Below, piece after piece: positions 1 through 7,970 of a stretch of DNA of 42,621 bases (position 1 is its first letter; each line of letters opens with the position of its first letter). The stretch comes from Gordonia sp. (in: high G+C Gram-positive bacteria) (GTDB lineage Bacteria; Actinomycetota; Actinomycetes; Mycobacteriales; Mycobacteriaceae): contig NZ_JAAYXO010000085.1 in NCBI RefSeq assembly GCF_012515855.1, positions 1 to 42,621 of the forward strand. Reading direction: 5' to 3'. The position numbers and the translations under genes were made by a program. Below the pieces are notes generated by a model that was not told where the DNA came from, did no database searches, and saw only the letters and a list, made by a program, of their open reading frames with translations.

Positions 1-524
1 ATCGCCTCGACGATCACCGGTGCGAGGCCCATGCTGAGCTCGTCGATCAGTAGGACGTCGGGCTGCTGGAGCAGCGCGCGGGCGAGTGCGAGCATCTGCT
101 GCTCGCCACCCGACAGTTGGCCCGCGGCCACCGACATCCGCTTGCGCAGGGCGGGGAAGTAGTCGAGCGCCACCTCCATCTCCTTGGCTGCCGCCTTGCG
201 GCCCCGTGCGCGACACGCCAACCGCATGTTCTGCTCGGTGGTCAGCTTGCGGAACAGCGACCGGTCGTCGGGAACCAGCACCAGTCCGCCGCGGACCGCT
301 GCGCGCGGATTGCCCGACGGCAGGTCTGCGCCGCCCAGGACGACCTTGCCCGACTCGCGAGGGAGAAGGCCGGCGAGGGTCTCCAGGAGCGTGGTCTTGC
401 CCGCCCCGTTGGGGCCGAGCAGGGCGATCACCTCACCCTTGTCGACAGTCAGGTCGACGGCGTGGACGCACGGATTGCCTGCGATCCGTGCGGCCGAGAG
501 GGACTCGCATGCGAGAACGTTCAC
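1..524 (-). CDS. ABC transporter ATP-binding protein, LivF type (3' end cut by window edge)
   Basis: This is the second ATPase of a branched-chain amino acid/amide-type ABC importer. It acts on the cytoplasmic face of the membrane, beside the fused permease-ATPase encoded just upstream. About 174 codons are present. A Walker A motif GPNGAGKTT lies near residue 40, and the ABC signature LSGGEQQ is followed by a Walker B segment VLLIDELSMGL, typical of LivF. The GTG start at 524 overlaps the TGA of the upstream gene (GTGA), so the two are translationally coupled. The C-terminal part lies beyond base 1. The substrate cannot be read from the sequence: urea and amide transporters share the family. 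Confidence 0.9.
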   Translation of the reverse strand, partial: MNVLACESLSAARIAGNPCVHAVDLTVDKGEVIALLGPNGAGKTTLLETLAGLLPRESGKVVLGGADLPSGNPRAAVRGGLVLVPDDRSLFRKLTTEQNMRLACRARGRKAAAKEMEVALDYFPALRKRMSVAAGQLSGGEQQMLALARALLQQPDVLLIDELSMGLAPVIVEA

Positions 525-3235
525 TTCTGGGCCTCCGTCGTTGCCGTCGCGAGCGGTGAGCCGAGGTAGGCCTCGACCACCTTGTCCGATGTCCGAATCT
601 CGTCGGGTGTACCGCTGGCGATGACCGCCCCGAGATCGAGGACGATCACTCGATCGCACACGCCGAGAACCAGGTCCATGTCATGGTCGATCAACAGCAT
701 CGCGGTGCCCGAGGTCTGCGCGGCGCGCAGTCGGGCGCCGAGCCACTGGCTCTCGGCGGTGTCGAGGCCGGCCGCGGGCTCGTCGAGCAGTGCGACGCGA
801 GGTTCGCCGGCGAGCACTCGAGCCAGGGACACGAGTTGGCGTTGCCCCTGGGACAGGTCGGCGGCAGCGACGTCGGCCAGGTCGGTGATGCCGAGCAGTT
901 CCAGGGCGTGCTCGGCGGCACCGTCCGGGCTGCGGCCCGCGGCGACCTTCAGGTTCTCCGCGACGGTGAGGTCGTCGTACAGTTCGATGTCCTGGAAGGT
1001 ACGCCCGAGACCCGCGCGTGCCCGCCGGTGCGGCGACATCCCGTCGAGGCGGACGTCGCCGGCGGTCACCCTGCCGGTGGCGGGAACGAATCCGCAGATG
1101 GCGTCCACCAACGTGGTCTTGCCCGCGCCGTTGGGGCCTATCAAGCCCACGATCTCGCCCGCGCGGAGCTCGAAGGAGACGTTGTCGACGGCGGTCACGT
1201 TGCCGTACTTGACGCTCACCTGATCGACGGTGAGAACGGGTTCGCCGATGGTTCGGGCGGGGACGTCGGCGTCTGGAACCGCGTCGGTGCCACGGGAGAC
1301 CTCGACCTCCGAGTGCTTGGCCGGGCGCAGGTTGGTGAGGCGGCCGGCGATGCCGTCGGGGCTGGTGACCACCGTCAGAATGAGGAGTACGCCGCTGGCG
1401 AGCATGTAGTAGTCGCCGAAACTGAGCCACCGGTCGGTCGCGAAGTACATCAGTGCGCCCGGCGCCATCAGACCGGCGAGGATGGATCCGGTGATCGAGG
1501 TGACGCCCGCGATGTAGATGACGGCGAACAGGGCGATCCCGCTGAACACCATGTACGACGCCGAGGCCGCGAGGGTCTGCTGGTAGGCGAGGAGAGATCC
1601 GCCGAGGCCCGCGATGAACGAGGCGATCGCGAAGGCGGCCAGCTTGGTGGTGCCGACATTGATTCCGGCGGAGGCCGCCGACCGCTCGTTGGCGCGGACC
1701 GCGAGCATCGACGCGCCGAGCCGACTGCGGCGCAGCGCCGCCACGGCCAACGCCGTCAGGGTGAGGACGACCAGACACAGGAGGCCGAAGGCGATGCGGG
1801 GATAGCCGTCGCCCGCACCGATGCCGAGATCGAGACCGAACAGCGTCGGGTTCTCGATGGGCGCGCCGTCGATGCCGCCGTTGAAACTGGGGTTGCGGAA
1901 CCAGAAGGCTTCGGCGAACACCGCGAGGGCCAGGGTGGCGACCATCAGCGGGAGTCCGCGGACGCGTAGCGCAGGCAGCCCGACGACAACGCCGATGACC
2001 ATGGCGACCACGGCGGCGAGCAGCGGGGCGATCGGGAACGGCAGGCCCATGTTGACGCCGAACCGGCTGAGCGCGAAGGCCCCGGTCCCGGCCAGCGTCA
2101 GCTGGGCGAGGGAGACCTGTCCGGCATATCCGGTGACCACCAGTTGCGACAGCGCGATCATCGCGAAGATCGTCGACGAGATCACCGCGAGGCGCAGGCT
2201 GCCGGTGGTGGCGACCAGTGCGACCACCGCGATCGCGATGCTGATGAGCGCCGGCACGACAATCCGTTTCGGCCGGGGCGACCGCCCGAGGTCGCTGGTC
2301 GAGATGGCGCCGCGCCCGGGGAGCGGTCGACCGCGCAGAAGCAGGAAGCCGAGGATCAGAATCAGCGGAATCGCTTCGGCCAAGCCCGCATCGGGCAGGG
2401 TGTCCCACACCGACTGCAGGTAGGTGGACTCCGACTGCAGCATCCCGATCGCCAGGCCCGCGGCGACGGTGACGCCGATGCTGGCGAAGTCGCCGACCAG
2501 TGCGGCGGCCAGGGCGGGCACGATGAACATCGTGTACGCGATGGGATTGAGCGGCACGATCGGCGCGATCACCACGCCGCCGATACCCGCGGTGGCCGAC
2601 GACAGCGCCCAGTTGGCCACCGAGATCTTGTTCGGTGACAGACCGGTCAGCAGCGCGCCCTTCTCCGACTCCGCCGACGCCTCGGTCGCAATGCCGAAGC
2701 GGGTGTATCGCAGCACCAGGCCCGCGCAGACGGCCAGCGAGATGATCACCGCGGCCAGCCACAGGCGGTCGGTCGGAACCACGGCGTCGCCGATCCGAAT
2801 CGTCGACTGTTTGAAGATCGGTGCCACCGAGGGGGTGTCCGAGCCGACCTGCAGCGCGATGAGCGCCTGCAGCACCAGCATCACACCGATGGAGGCGACG
2901 GCTTTCGCCAGCACCGGAGCGGTGCGCATCGGCCGGAAGACGAGGAGTTCGACGATCACGCCGACCACGGCGGCCAGCACGACGGCCACCACGAGGGCGG
3001 GCAGCACCGACCACGGGCCGCCGACGTCGATGGTGGACTTGAGGCCGGGTATCGGGACCAGCAACTCGCCGTGACGCAGGTAGGCGAACGTGTACGCCGC
3101 GTACAGCGCGACGGCTCCGGTGGCGAAGTTGACCACGCCGGAGCTCTTGTAGGTCATCACCAGTGCCAGGCCCAGGGCGGCGTAGACGGCGCCATTGCCC
3201 ATGCCCAGCAGCAGGTATGCGAAAACGGAAGTCAT
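521..3235 (-). CDS. Fused LivH-LivM-LivG ABC importer (two permeases plus one ATPase)
   Basis: A single 904-residue protein carries three subunits that are separate in the classical Liv system. Roughly residues 1-290 are a LivH-type permease with repeated hydrophobic helices. About 310-620 is a LivM-type permease, including GYAGQVSLAQ. A polar linker follows, and about 660-904 is a LivG-type ATPase with GPNGAGKTT near residue 700 and signature LSQGQRQ. I start it at the ATG at 3235, preceded by GAGGA; the frame stays open 14 codons further upstream but without a ribosome site. Permease-ATPase fusions of this kind are known in actinobacteria. The partner ATPase (LivF type) follows with a GTGA overlap and the binding protein precedes it. 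Confidence 0.9.
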   Translation of the reverse strand: MTSVFAYLLLGMGNGAVYAALGLALVMTYKSSGVVNFATGAVALYAAYTFAYLRHGELLVPIPGLKSTIDVGGPWSVLPALVVAVVLAAVVGVIVELLVFRPMRTAPVLAKAVASIGVMLVLQALIALQVGSDTPSVAPIFKQSTIRIGDAVVPTDRLWLAAVIISLAVCAGLVLRYTRFGIATEASAESEKGALLTGLSPNKISVANWALSSATAGIGGVVIAPIVPLNPIAYTMFIVPALAAALVGDFASIGVTVAAGLAIGMLQSESTYLQSVWDTLPDAGLAEAIPLILILGFLLLRGRPLPGRGAISTSDLGRSPRPKRIVVPALISIAIAVVALVATTGSLRLAVISSTIFAMIALSQLVVTGYAGQVSLAQLTLAGTGAFALSRFGVNMGLPFPIAPLLAAVVAMVIGVVVGLPALRVRGLPLMVATLALAVFAEAFWFRNPSFNGGIDGAPIENPTLFGLDLGIGAGDGYPRIAFGLLCLVVLTLTALAVAALRRSRLGASMLAVRANERSAASAGINVGTTKLAAFAIASFIAGLGGSLLAYQQTLAASASYMVFSGIALFAVIYIAGVTSITGSILAGLMAPGALMYFATDRWLSFGDYYMLASGVLLILTVVTSPDGIAGRLTNLRPAKHSEVEVSRGTDAVPDADVPARTIGEPVLTVDQVSVKYGNVTAVDNVSFELRAGEIVGLIGPNGAGKTTLVDAICGFVPATGRVTAGDVRLDGMSPHRRARAGLGRTFQDIELYDDLTVAENLKVAAGRSPDGAAEHALELLGITDLADVAAADLSQGQRQLVSLARVLAGEPRVALLDEPAAGLDTAESQWLGARLRAAQTSGTAMLLIDHDMDLVLGVCDRVIVLDLGAVIASGTPDEIRTSDKVVEAYLGSPLATATTEAQK

Positions 3236-3277
3236 TGGTGTCCTCGGGAGGCGAAGGGGATTAAGCCGGGGAAGCAC

Positions 3278-3309
3278 ATCGGGGACTGCCGATCACGGCA
3301 GCCCCCGAT
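3278..3309 (-). terminator. Intercistronic stem-loop between binding-protein and permease genes
   Basis: Bases 3278-3291 pair with 3296-3309 to give a 14-bp stem with one mismatch and a 4-base loop (ATCA). It lies 26 bases after the stop of the binding-protein gene and 42 bases before the permease-ATPase start. No run of T follows. In many ABC operons a hairpin at this place stabilises the upstream mRNA or partly terminates transcription, so that the binding protein is made in excess. That role is inferred here. Confidence 0.6.
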
Positions 3310-3335
3310 ATGCCCCACTGGTTCGTGCGCTGTTG

Positions 3336-4586
3336 TCAGTCCTTGTTCACGACGACGCTGTCGACGAGCTTGCCTTCGGACGAGATCTTGCTGACGAGAG
3401 CGGCCTTGCTGCACAGGCTCGGCAGCTGCGGCATCGCCTTGCCGTTGCACGTGAACGTCAGGCCCGGAGCGGCCGGGATCGGAACGTCGGTGGCTTCGCG
3501 CAGTGCCTTGGTGAAGTCGGCGGAGCTGACCTCGGCGGCCGGCAGCTTGTTGCCGATTCCCTGCATCGCCATGACGACCTGGTAGCCGAGGTAGCCGATG
3601 CCGCGGGCGTCGGCCTCGGGAGCGTACTGGGCCATCACGCTGCGGTAGATCTTGACCGACTCGTCGGCGTCGTCGTCGAGGTTGACGGTCGAGATCGCGG
3701 TGGATCCGGCGATCGTGTCGACGCCGACGGCTTCCACGACCTGCTGGTCGAAGCAGGTGGAGATGAGGTACTTCTTCATGTCCGGTGCGACGGTCTTCAG
3801 CGCCTTGAGCGCGGTGATGCACTGGCGCGAATCGCCGAGGATGTTGATCGCGTCCGGCTTGTTCGCATTGATCGCGGCGGTGATGTTCGGCGTCGGATCG
3901 GCGATCGACGTCGGGACCGTGATGACGTCGAATTCGACGCCTGCGCGCTTGAACATCGGCTCGCCGAGGGCCTTGACCGAGGCGGCTGCGTCGCCGGTGT
4001 CACCGATGATGACGGCGAACTTCTTGACGCCGTCCTTGGCGGCCTGCGTCGCCATCGCCATCAGGGTTCCGGGCGTGCCGGCCGAGAGCATGAACGACAT
4101 CGGGGAGACCATCTCGGCCTGCGAGACCGGGGCCATCGAGATGTAGGGGATATTGGCACCGGACAGGATCGGCAGAATCACCGCGCCGGTGGAGGTGAAG
4201 GGCGAGACGACGGCGGCGACCTTCTGCTCCACCATCTGGTTGGCGCACTTGGTGGCCGACGCGGGCTCCTCCTGCTCCTTGCAGACCACCAGGTCGATCT
4301 TGTGGCCCGCGATGCCGCCGCCGTTCTCGTTCAGGTACTTCACCGCGGCCTCGCCCGCCTGGCGGACCTCCGGCAGGCTGACCGCGCCGCCCTCGGGGGT
4401 GATGAAGCCGAGTTTGATGGCGGGACCGGTGGCCGGGTTCGCCGACAGTTCGACGGTCGCGCCGGTGGTGTCGGACGACGAATCGTCCGACGCGCAGGCG
4501 GTCAGTCCGCTGCCGAGGACCGCCGCTGCCGCGAGGACCGCGCCGGCGGCGCGGAGTCGACGCATTCGGGGTGAGGTTACTTTCAC
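3336..4586 (-). CDS. Branched-chain amino acid/amide-type substrate-binding lipoprotein
   Basis: This is the extracytoplasmic binding protein (LivK/LivJ type, periplasmic-binding fold type 1) of the importer encoded downstream; 416 aa. I chose the GTG at 4586 because GAAGGGA sits 5 bases before it. The N-terminus then reads as a lipoprotein signal: MRRLRAAG, an alanine-rich hydrophobic stretch, and the lipobox LTAC, so the mature protein would be lipid-anchored at the Cys. The rest matches the family with segments such as KLGFITP and VVSPFTSTGA. It is the first gene of the liv-like operon. The ligand is unknown. Confidence 0.9.
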   Translation of the reverse strand: MKVTSPRMRRLRAAGAVLAAAAVLGSGLTACASDDSSSDTTGATVELSANPATGPAIKLGFITPEGGAVSLPEVRQAGEAAVKYLNENGGGIAGHKIDLVVCKEQEEPASATKCANQMVEQKVAAVVSPFTSTGAVILPILSGANIPYISMAPVSQAEMVSPMSFMLSAGTPGTLMAMATQAAKDGVKKFAVIIGDTGDAAASVKALGEPMFKRAGVEFDVITVPTSIADPTPNITAAINANKPDAINILGDSRQCITALKALKTVAPDMKKYLISTCFDQQVVEAVGVDTIAGSTAISTVNLDDDADESVKIYRSVMAQYAPEADARGIGYLGYQVVMAMQGIGNKLPAAEVSSADFTKALREATDVPIPAAPGLTFTCNGKAMPQLPSLCSKAALVSKISSEGKLVDSVVVNKD

Positions 4587-4645
4587 GAGATTCCCTTCGG
4601 TGAGGTCCGCGCCGCCGCCCTGTGGCGGTGCTGTGCGGATCAACT

Positions 4646-4668
4646 GACTCGGAAGGAATGTCCGAGTC
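4646..4668 (-). promoter_or_regulatory. Inverted repeat in the leader of the binding-protein gene
   Basis: GACTCGGA at 4646-4653 and TCCGAGTC at 4661-4668 form perfect 8-bp arms around 7 bases, 60-82 bases upstream of the GTG start. A third copy of the motif (CTGACTCGG) is at 4737-4745. A TAGATT hexamer on the minus strand (4682-4687) could be the -10 box, which would place the inverted repeat in the early transcript. It could be an operator or an RNA hairpin; no regulator gene is adjacent. The rest of 4587-4831 shows no gene. Confidence 0.4.
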
Positions 4669-4831
4669 GGCCAACCCTGGGAATCTAACGTGATCTGAAT
4701 CATGAAAAGACCAGATTCGTGAACTTCATCACCGATCTGACTCGGCGCTTTCTATCCGCACCATGGATGACGAGGGCGGACCCGATTGCCGAAGGTGGCA
4801 CAGATTTGACGTTGTGCGCTGTCCGATCGGG

Positions 4832-5491
4832 CTACGCGACGCGGTTCAGCACCCGCAGTGAGCCGTGCACCGACTCCTCGACGAACCGACCCGAATCGAG
4901 CGCTTGCCGGTAGATCTCGTAGGGCGGTCGGCCGCCGTCCCTCGGGTCGGGAAAGACGTCGTGAATGAGGAGGGCGCCGCCGGGGCGCACCCACCGGGCC
5001 CAGCCGTCGTAGTCGTTCTGCGCGGCCTCCATCGAGTGCCCGCCGTCGATGAAGACGAAGTCCACCTCTCGTCCCCAGACCTGTGCTGCGGCGGTCGAGG
5101 GCGCGAGCAGGCCGAGGATCGTGGCCTCGAGTTCGGCGTCGAAGATCGTCTGGCGGAAACGCGCAGCCGTGTCGAGGAGTCCGCTGTGCTCGTCGACCAG
5201 CGCGGTGTCGTGGTACTCCCAACCCGGCTGATGCTCTTCGGATCCGCGGTGGTGATCGACCGTCACCACCAAGGCGCCGACCGGTTCGGCGGCAGCGCCG
5301 AGGAAGACGGTCGACTTGCCGCAGTAGGTGCCGATCTCGACTCCGAGGCCGACCGAGTCGGTCTGCGACAGATAGCGAGCCGCGATGTCGTGGAGTGCGC
5401 GCGCCTCGTCGATCGGCATGAAGCCCGGTGCCTCGTCGGCGACGCGCAAACGGTGGTCGGAGAGGCCCTGCGAGGGGGAGGTCGATGCCAT
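4832..5491 (-). CDS. Class I SAM-dependent methyltransferase (Methyltransf_24 type)
   Basis: The 219-aa protein has the Rossmann-like methyltransferase pattern: GVEIGTYCGKST near residue 50 as the SAM-binding glycine motif, VVTVDHH at the end of the second strand, and DFVFIDGGHS followed by WVRPGGALLIHD. This is typical of small methyltransferases in the family that also holds cephalosporin hydroxylase-like proteins. The acceptor substrate is unknown. The ATG at 5491 is 6 bases from a TACGAT box, so the transcript is probably leaderless. It is divergent from the oxidoreductase at 5536 and stands alone on its strand. Confidence 0.8.
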   Translation of the reverse strand: MASTSPSQGLSDHRLRVADEAPGFMPIDEARALHDIAARYLSQTDSVGLGVEIGTYCGKSTVFLGAAAEPVGALVVTVDHHRGSEEHQPGWEYHDTALVDEHSGLLDTAARFRQTIFDAELEATILGLLAPSTAAAQVWGREVDFVFIDGGHSMEAAQNDYDGWARWVRPGGALLIHDVFPDPRDGGRPPYEIYRQALDSGRFVEESVHGSLRVLNRVA

Positions 5492-5535
5492 GAATCGATC
5501 GTATAGACAGCTGTCCGGCAGTTACGGTAGGAGGT
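5492..5535. promoter_or_regulatory. Divergent pair of leaderless-type promoters
   Basis: The 44 bases between the methyltransferase and oxidoreductase starts hold a minus-strand TACGAT (5498-5503) 6 bases before the first ATG, and a plus-strand TACGGT (5523-5528) 7 bases before the second. Both fit TANNNT -10 boxes whose transcription start would be at or next to the A of ATG. On the plus side the spacer is AGGAGGT, which looks like a Shine-Dalgarno sequence but lies only 1-2 bases from ATG, too close for normal use. Confidence 0.55.
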
Positions 5536-6507
5536 ATGAAAGCACAGGTGATCGTGACCGAGTCCGGCCCGGAAGGGCTGGAACTGCAAGACATTCCGAA
5601 TCCCGAGCAGCATCCGGGGATGTACCTGGTGGACGTGCGTTCGTGCGGCATCTGCTTCCCGGACCTGCTGATGAGCCAGGGCAAGTACCAACTCCGACCG
5701 CCGCTGCCGTTCACCCCCGGAACCGAGGTGGCCGGTGTCGTCAGCTCCGCTCCCGAGGGTGGAGCGTTCGCCGTCGGAGATCGGGTGGTGGTCGCCTCCA
5801 TGCTCGGCGGCTTCGGTGAGCAGATCGCCGTGGTCGAGCAGCAGTTGTTCCCGCTGCCGGATGCGCTGACGTTCGACGAGGGCGCGGCGCTCGGCATCAA
5901 CTTCCAGACCGCGCTGTTCGCTCTGAAGACGCGGGCCAACCTGCAGCCGGGGGAGACCGTCGGAGTCCTCGGGTCGGCGGGCGGCATCGGCGTCGCGTCG
6001 ATCATCGTGGCCAAGGCGATGGGCGCGAAGGTCGTCGCGGTGGTGCACCGCACCGGCAATGAGGAGATGCTGCGCGGGCTCGGCGCCGACGAGGTGGTGC
6101 AGCTGACCGACGGATGGAAGGACAAGGTCCTCGAACTCACCGGAAACGGCGTCGACGTGATGATCGACCCCGTCGGCGGCGACGTGTTCGACGAAGCCCT
6201 CCGTGCGGTCGCGCCCGACGGCCGCTTTGTGGTCATCGGTTTCGCGGCCGGCGGCATCCCGACGGTGAAGCTCAACCGCGTCCTGTTCCGCAACGTCTCC
6301 ATCGTCGGCGCGGCATGGGGCGAGTACATCCGCACGCACCCCGAGGTTCCGGGCAAGCTGCACGAGGACATCGTTCGCTTGGTCACGGAAGGCATGCGTC
6401 CCCCGGTGAACCACCTCTACGAGCTGGCGCAACTGCCCGAAGCGCTCACCGACCTCGCTGAGGGTCGAGTGCGCGGCAAGGCCGTCGTGCGGGTGTCGGA
6501 GGGCTGA
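5536..6507 (+). CDS. NADPH:quinone oxidoreductase-like MDR-family protein
   Basis: A 323-aa medium-chain dehydrogenase/reductase without the structural-zinc cysteine cluster, as in quinone oxidoreductases and enoyl reductases. It would use NADPH in the cytoplasm. The N-terminal GroES-like domain includes FTPGTEVAGVV and the nucleotide domain includes GVLGSAGGIGVASI near residue 145. The end, VRGKAVVRV, is typical of the family. The family start MKA fits the ATG at 5536. It has no operon partner: the next gene is convergent across a repeat region. The substrate cannot be deduced. Confidence 0.85.
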   Translation: MKAQVIVTESGPEGLELQDIPNPEQHPGMYLVDVRSCGICFPDLLMSQGKYQLRPPLPFTPGTEVAGVVSSAPEGGAFAVGDRVVVASMLGGFGEQIAVVEQQLFPLPDALTFDEGAALGINFQTALFALKTRANLQPGETVGVLGSAGGIGVASIIVAKAMGAKVVAVVHRTGNEEMLRGLGADEVVQLTDGWKDKVLELTGNGVDVMIDPVGGDVFDEALRAVAPDGRFVVIGFAAGGIPTVKLNRVLFRNVSIVGAAWGEYIRTHPEVPGKLHEDIVRLVTEGMRPPVNHLYELAQLPEALTDLAEGRVRGKAVVRVSEG

Positions 6508-6535
6508 CGGCGCCGGCGGCCGATGCCTCCCCTGT

Positions 6536-6945
6536 TGGTCGAGTAGGCGAGCGCGCCCTCCCTGTTGGTCGAGTAGGCGAGCGAGCGTAGCGGGGGTGCC
6601 TCCCCTGCTGGTCGAGTAGGCGAGTGAGCGTAGCGAGCCCGCTCAAAATCGAGACCGGACCGACCGCGCAGGGGGGATCTCGATACACCGTTGCGGGCTT
6701 CGCGCCGCAGCGGCACTCGATCATCTTGCTGGTCGAGTAGGCGTGTGAGCGTAGCGAGCCCGCCTGATATCGAGACCGGGGCGACCGCGTGCCGGGGGAT
6801 CTCGATACGCCGTTGCGGGCTTCGCGCCGCAGCGGCACTCGATCATCTTGCTGGTCGAGTTGGCGCCGCAGCGGCACTCGATCATCTTGCTGGTCGAGTC
6901 GGCGAGTGAGCGTAGCGAACCCGCCTGATATCGAGACCGGGGCGA
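6536..6945. repeat. GGTCGAGTAGG repeat cluster in a convergent gap
   Basis: The gene-free stretch 6508-6949 lies between two convergent genes and is almost entirely repeats. TGGTCGAGT starts at 6536, 6566, 6609, 6730, 6852 and 6891. Two long units of about 121 bp run 6608-6728 and 6729-6850. Each holds GAGCGTAGCGA, ATCGAGACC, ATCTCGATAC and a GCCGCAGCGGCACTCGATC tail. The copy at 6851-6889 lost its middle and the last copy ends at GAGACCGGGG. TCGAGTA and TATCGAGA-like ends are loosely inverted. Similar intergenic repeats occur in other actinobacteria. No reading frame is convincing here. Confidence 0.85.
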
Positions 6946-6949
6946 CTGA

Positions 6950-7966
6950 TCAGCTCCGTCGCACGGCCGATCCGACCTCAGCCAGCAATTCGGGATCGGC
7001 CGCATACGGGGTGTTCAGTCCCATCCGGTCGACCAGGTCGCCATACCGAGACAACAGATCGGCCGCTCCGGCGGCGGGGCCGTCGATCGTCACCGCGATC
7101 GCGTCGACGAGGGTGTCGTCGACCAACGTCGCCATTGCGGTCCAGTCGCCGGATCGCGAAAGCTCGTGCAGTCGTGGACCGATGTCGCGGTAGCCGACCG
7201 ACTCCAAGACCGGGTGATACGCGGGAGTGGAACCGTAGAACGCGATCTGCCTGCGGACGGCCTCGCGTGCCTCGGCGCGCGCAGCGGCGTCGTGGCCGAC
7301 GATCACCATGGCGGAATGGTGAATCGCAGGCATCGAACGCTCGGACTGCGTCGCCGCCGATCTGAGTGTGGGCACGGTGGTGTCACGGAGGAACTCCGGC
7401 GGGCACAGCGGATGGGAGAGGAACCCGTCGGCCACCTCACCCGCGACTCGGGTCATCGCAGGCCCGACGCCCGCCAACCAGATCGGCGGGGGACCGAAGC
7501 CGTCGACCTGCGCCGCGTCGGGTCGGAACAGCGGCGGCATCAGCGTGTGCTGGTAGAACTCCCCGCGGTGGTCGAGCCGACTGCCGTTCTCCCAGCTGTC
7601 CCAGATCGCGCGGATGCCTGCGATCATGTCGCGCATCCGGGCGGCCGGGCGACTCCACGGCATCGAGTAGCGGCGGGTGATGTGCGGTTTGATCTGAGTG
7701 CCCAGGCCGAGCACGAATCGACCGCCCGAGTACGCCTGCAGATCCCAGCCGATGGTCGCGAGCGTCAGCGGATTCCGCGCGAAGGCAACCGCGATCGAGG
7801 TGCCCAACTGCACGTTCTCAGTGTGCTCCGCCGCCAACAACAGCGGGAGGAACGGATCGTGCGCGCCCTCGAACGTCCAGATGCCGTCGTATCCGGCTGC
7901 CTCGGCTGAGGCGGCCGCAGCGCCCATGTCTCGCAGGTCGCGGACGATCGTCGAATCGACCAGCAT
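6950..7966 (-). CDS. LLM-class F420-dependent oxidoreductase
   Basis: A 338-aa luciferase-like monooxygenase-fold (TIM barrel) protein of the coenzyme F420-binding branch common in mycobacteria and relatives. Visible family segments are AEAAGYDGIWTFEGAHDPF near residue 20, LGTSIAVAFARNP near residue 55, and FVLGLGTQIKPHI followed by PPPIWLAGVGPAMTRVAGEVADG. It resembles the TIGR03617-type subfamily, but I cannot confirm that. Four bases separate it from the amidohydrolase gene upstream, so the two are co-transcribed and may act on the same compound. The substrate is unknown. Confidence 0.85.
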   Translation of the reverse strand: MLVDSTIVRDLRDMGAAAASAEAAGYDGIWTFEGAHDPFLPLLLAAEHTENVQLGTSIAVAFARNPLTLATIGWDLQAYSGGRFVLGLGTQIKPHITRRYSMPWSRPAARMRDMIAGIRAIWDSWENGSRLDHRGEFYQHTLMPPLFRPDAAQVDGFGPPPIWLAGVGPAMTRVAGEVADGFLSHPLCPPEFLRDTTVPTLRSAATQSERSMPAIHHSAMVIVGHDAAARAEAREAVRRQIAFYGSTPAYHPVLESVGYRDIGPRLHELSRSGDWTAMATLVDDTLVDAIAVTIDGPAAGAADLLSRYGDLVDRMGLNTPYAADPELLAEVGSAVRRS

Positions 7967-7970
7967 GGCG

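Noticed and set aside
5529-5535. AGGAGGT as the ribosome-binding site of the oxidoreductase gene
   Set aside because: It is only 1-2 bases from the ATG, and the TACGGT box 7 bases upstream implies that the mRNA begins at the ATG.
6536-6945. Possible transposon remnant or small proteins in the repeat cluster
   Set aside because: No transposase-like frame or target duplication is seen, and the frames change at each unit.
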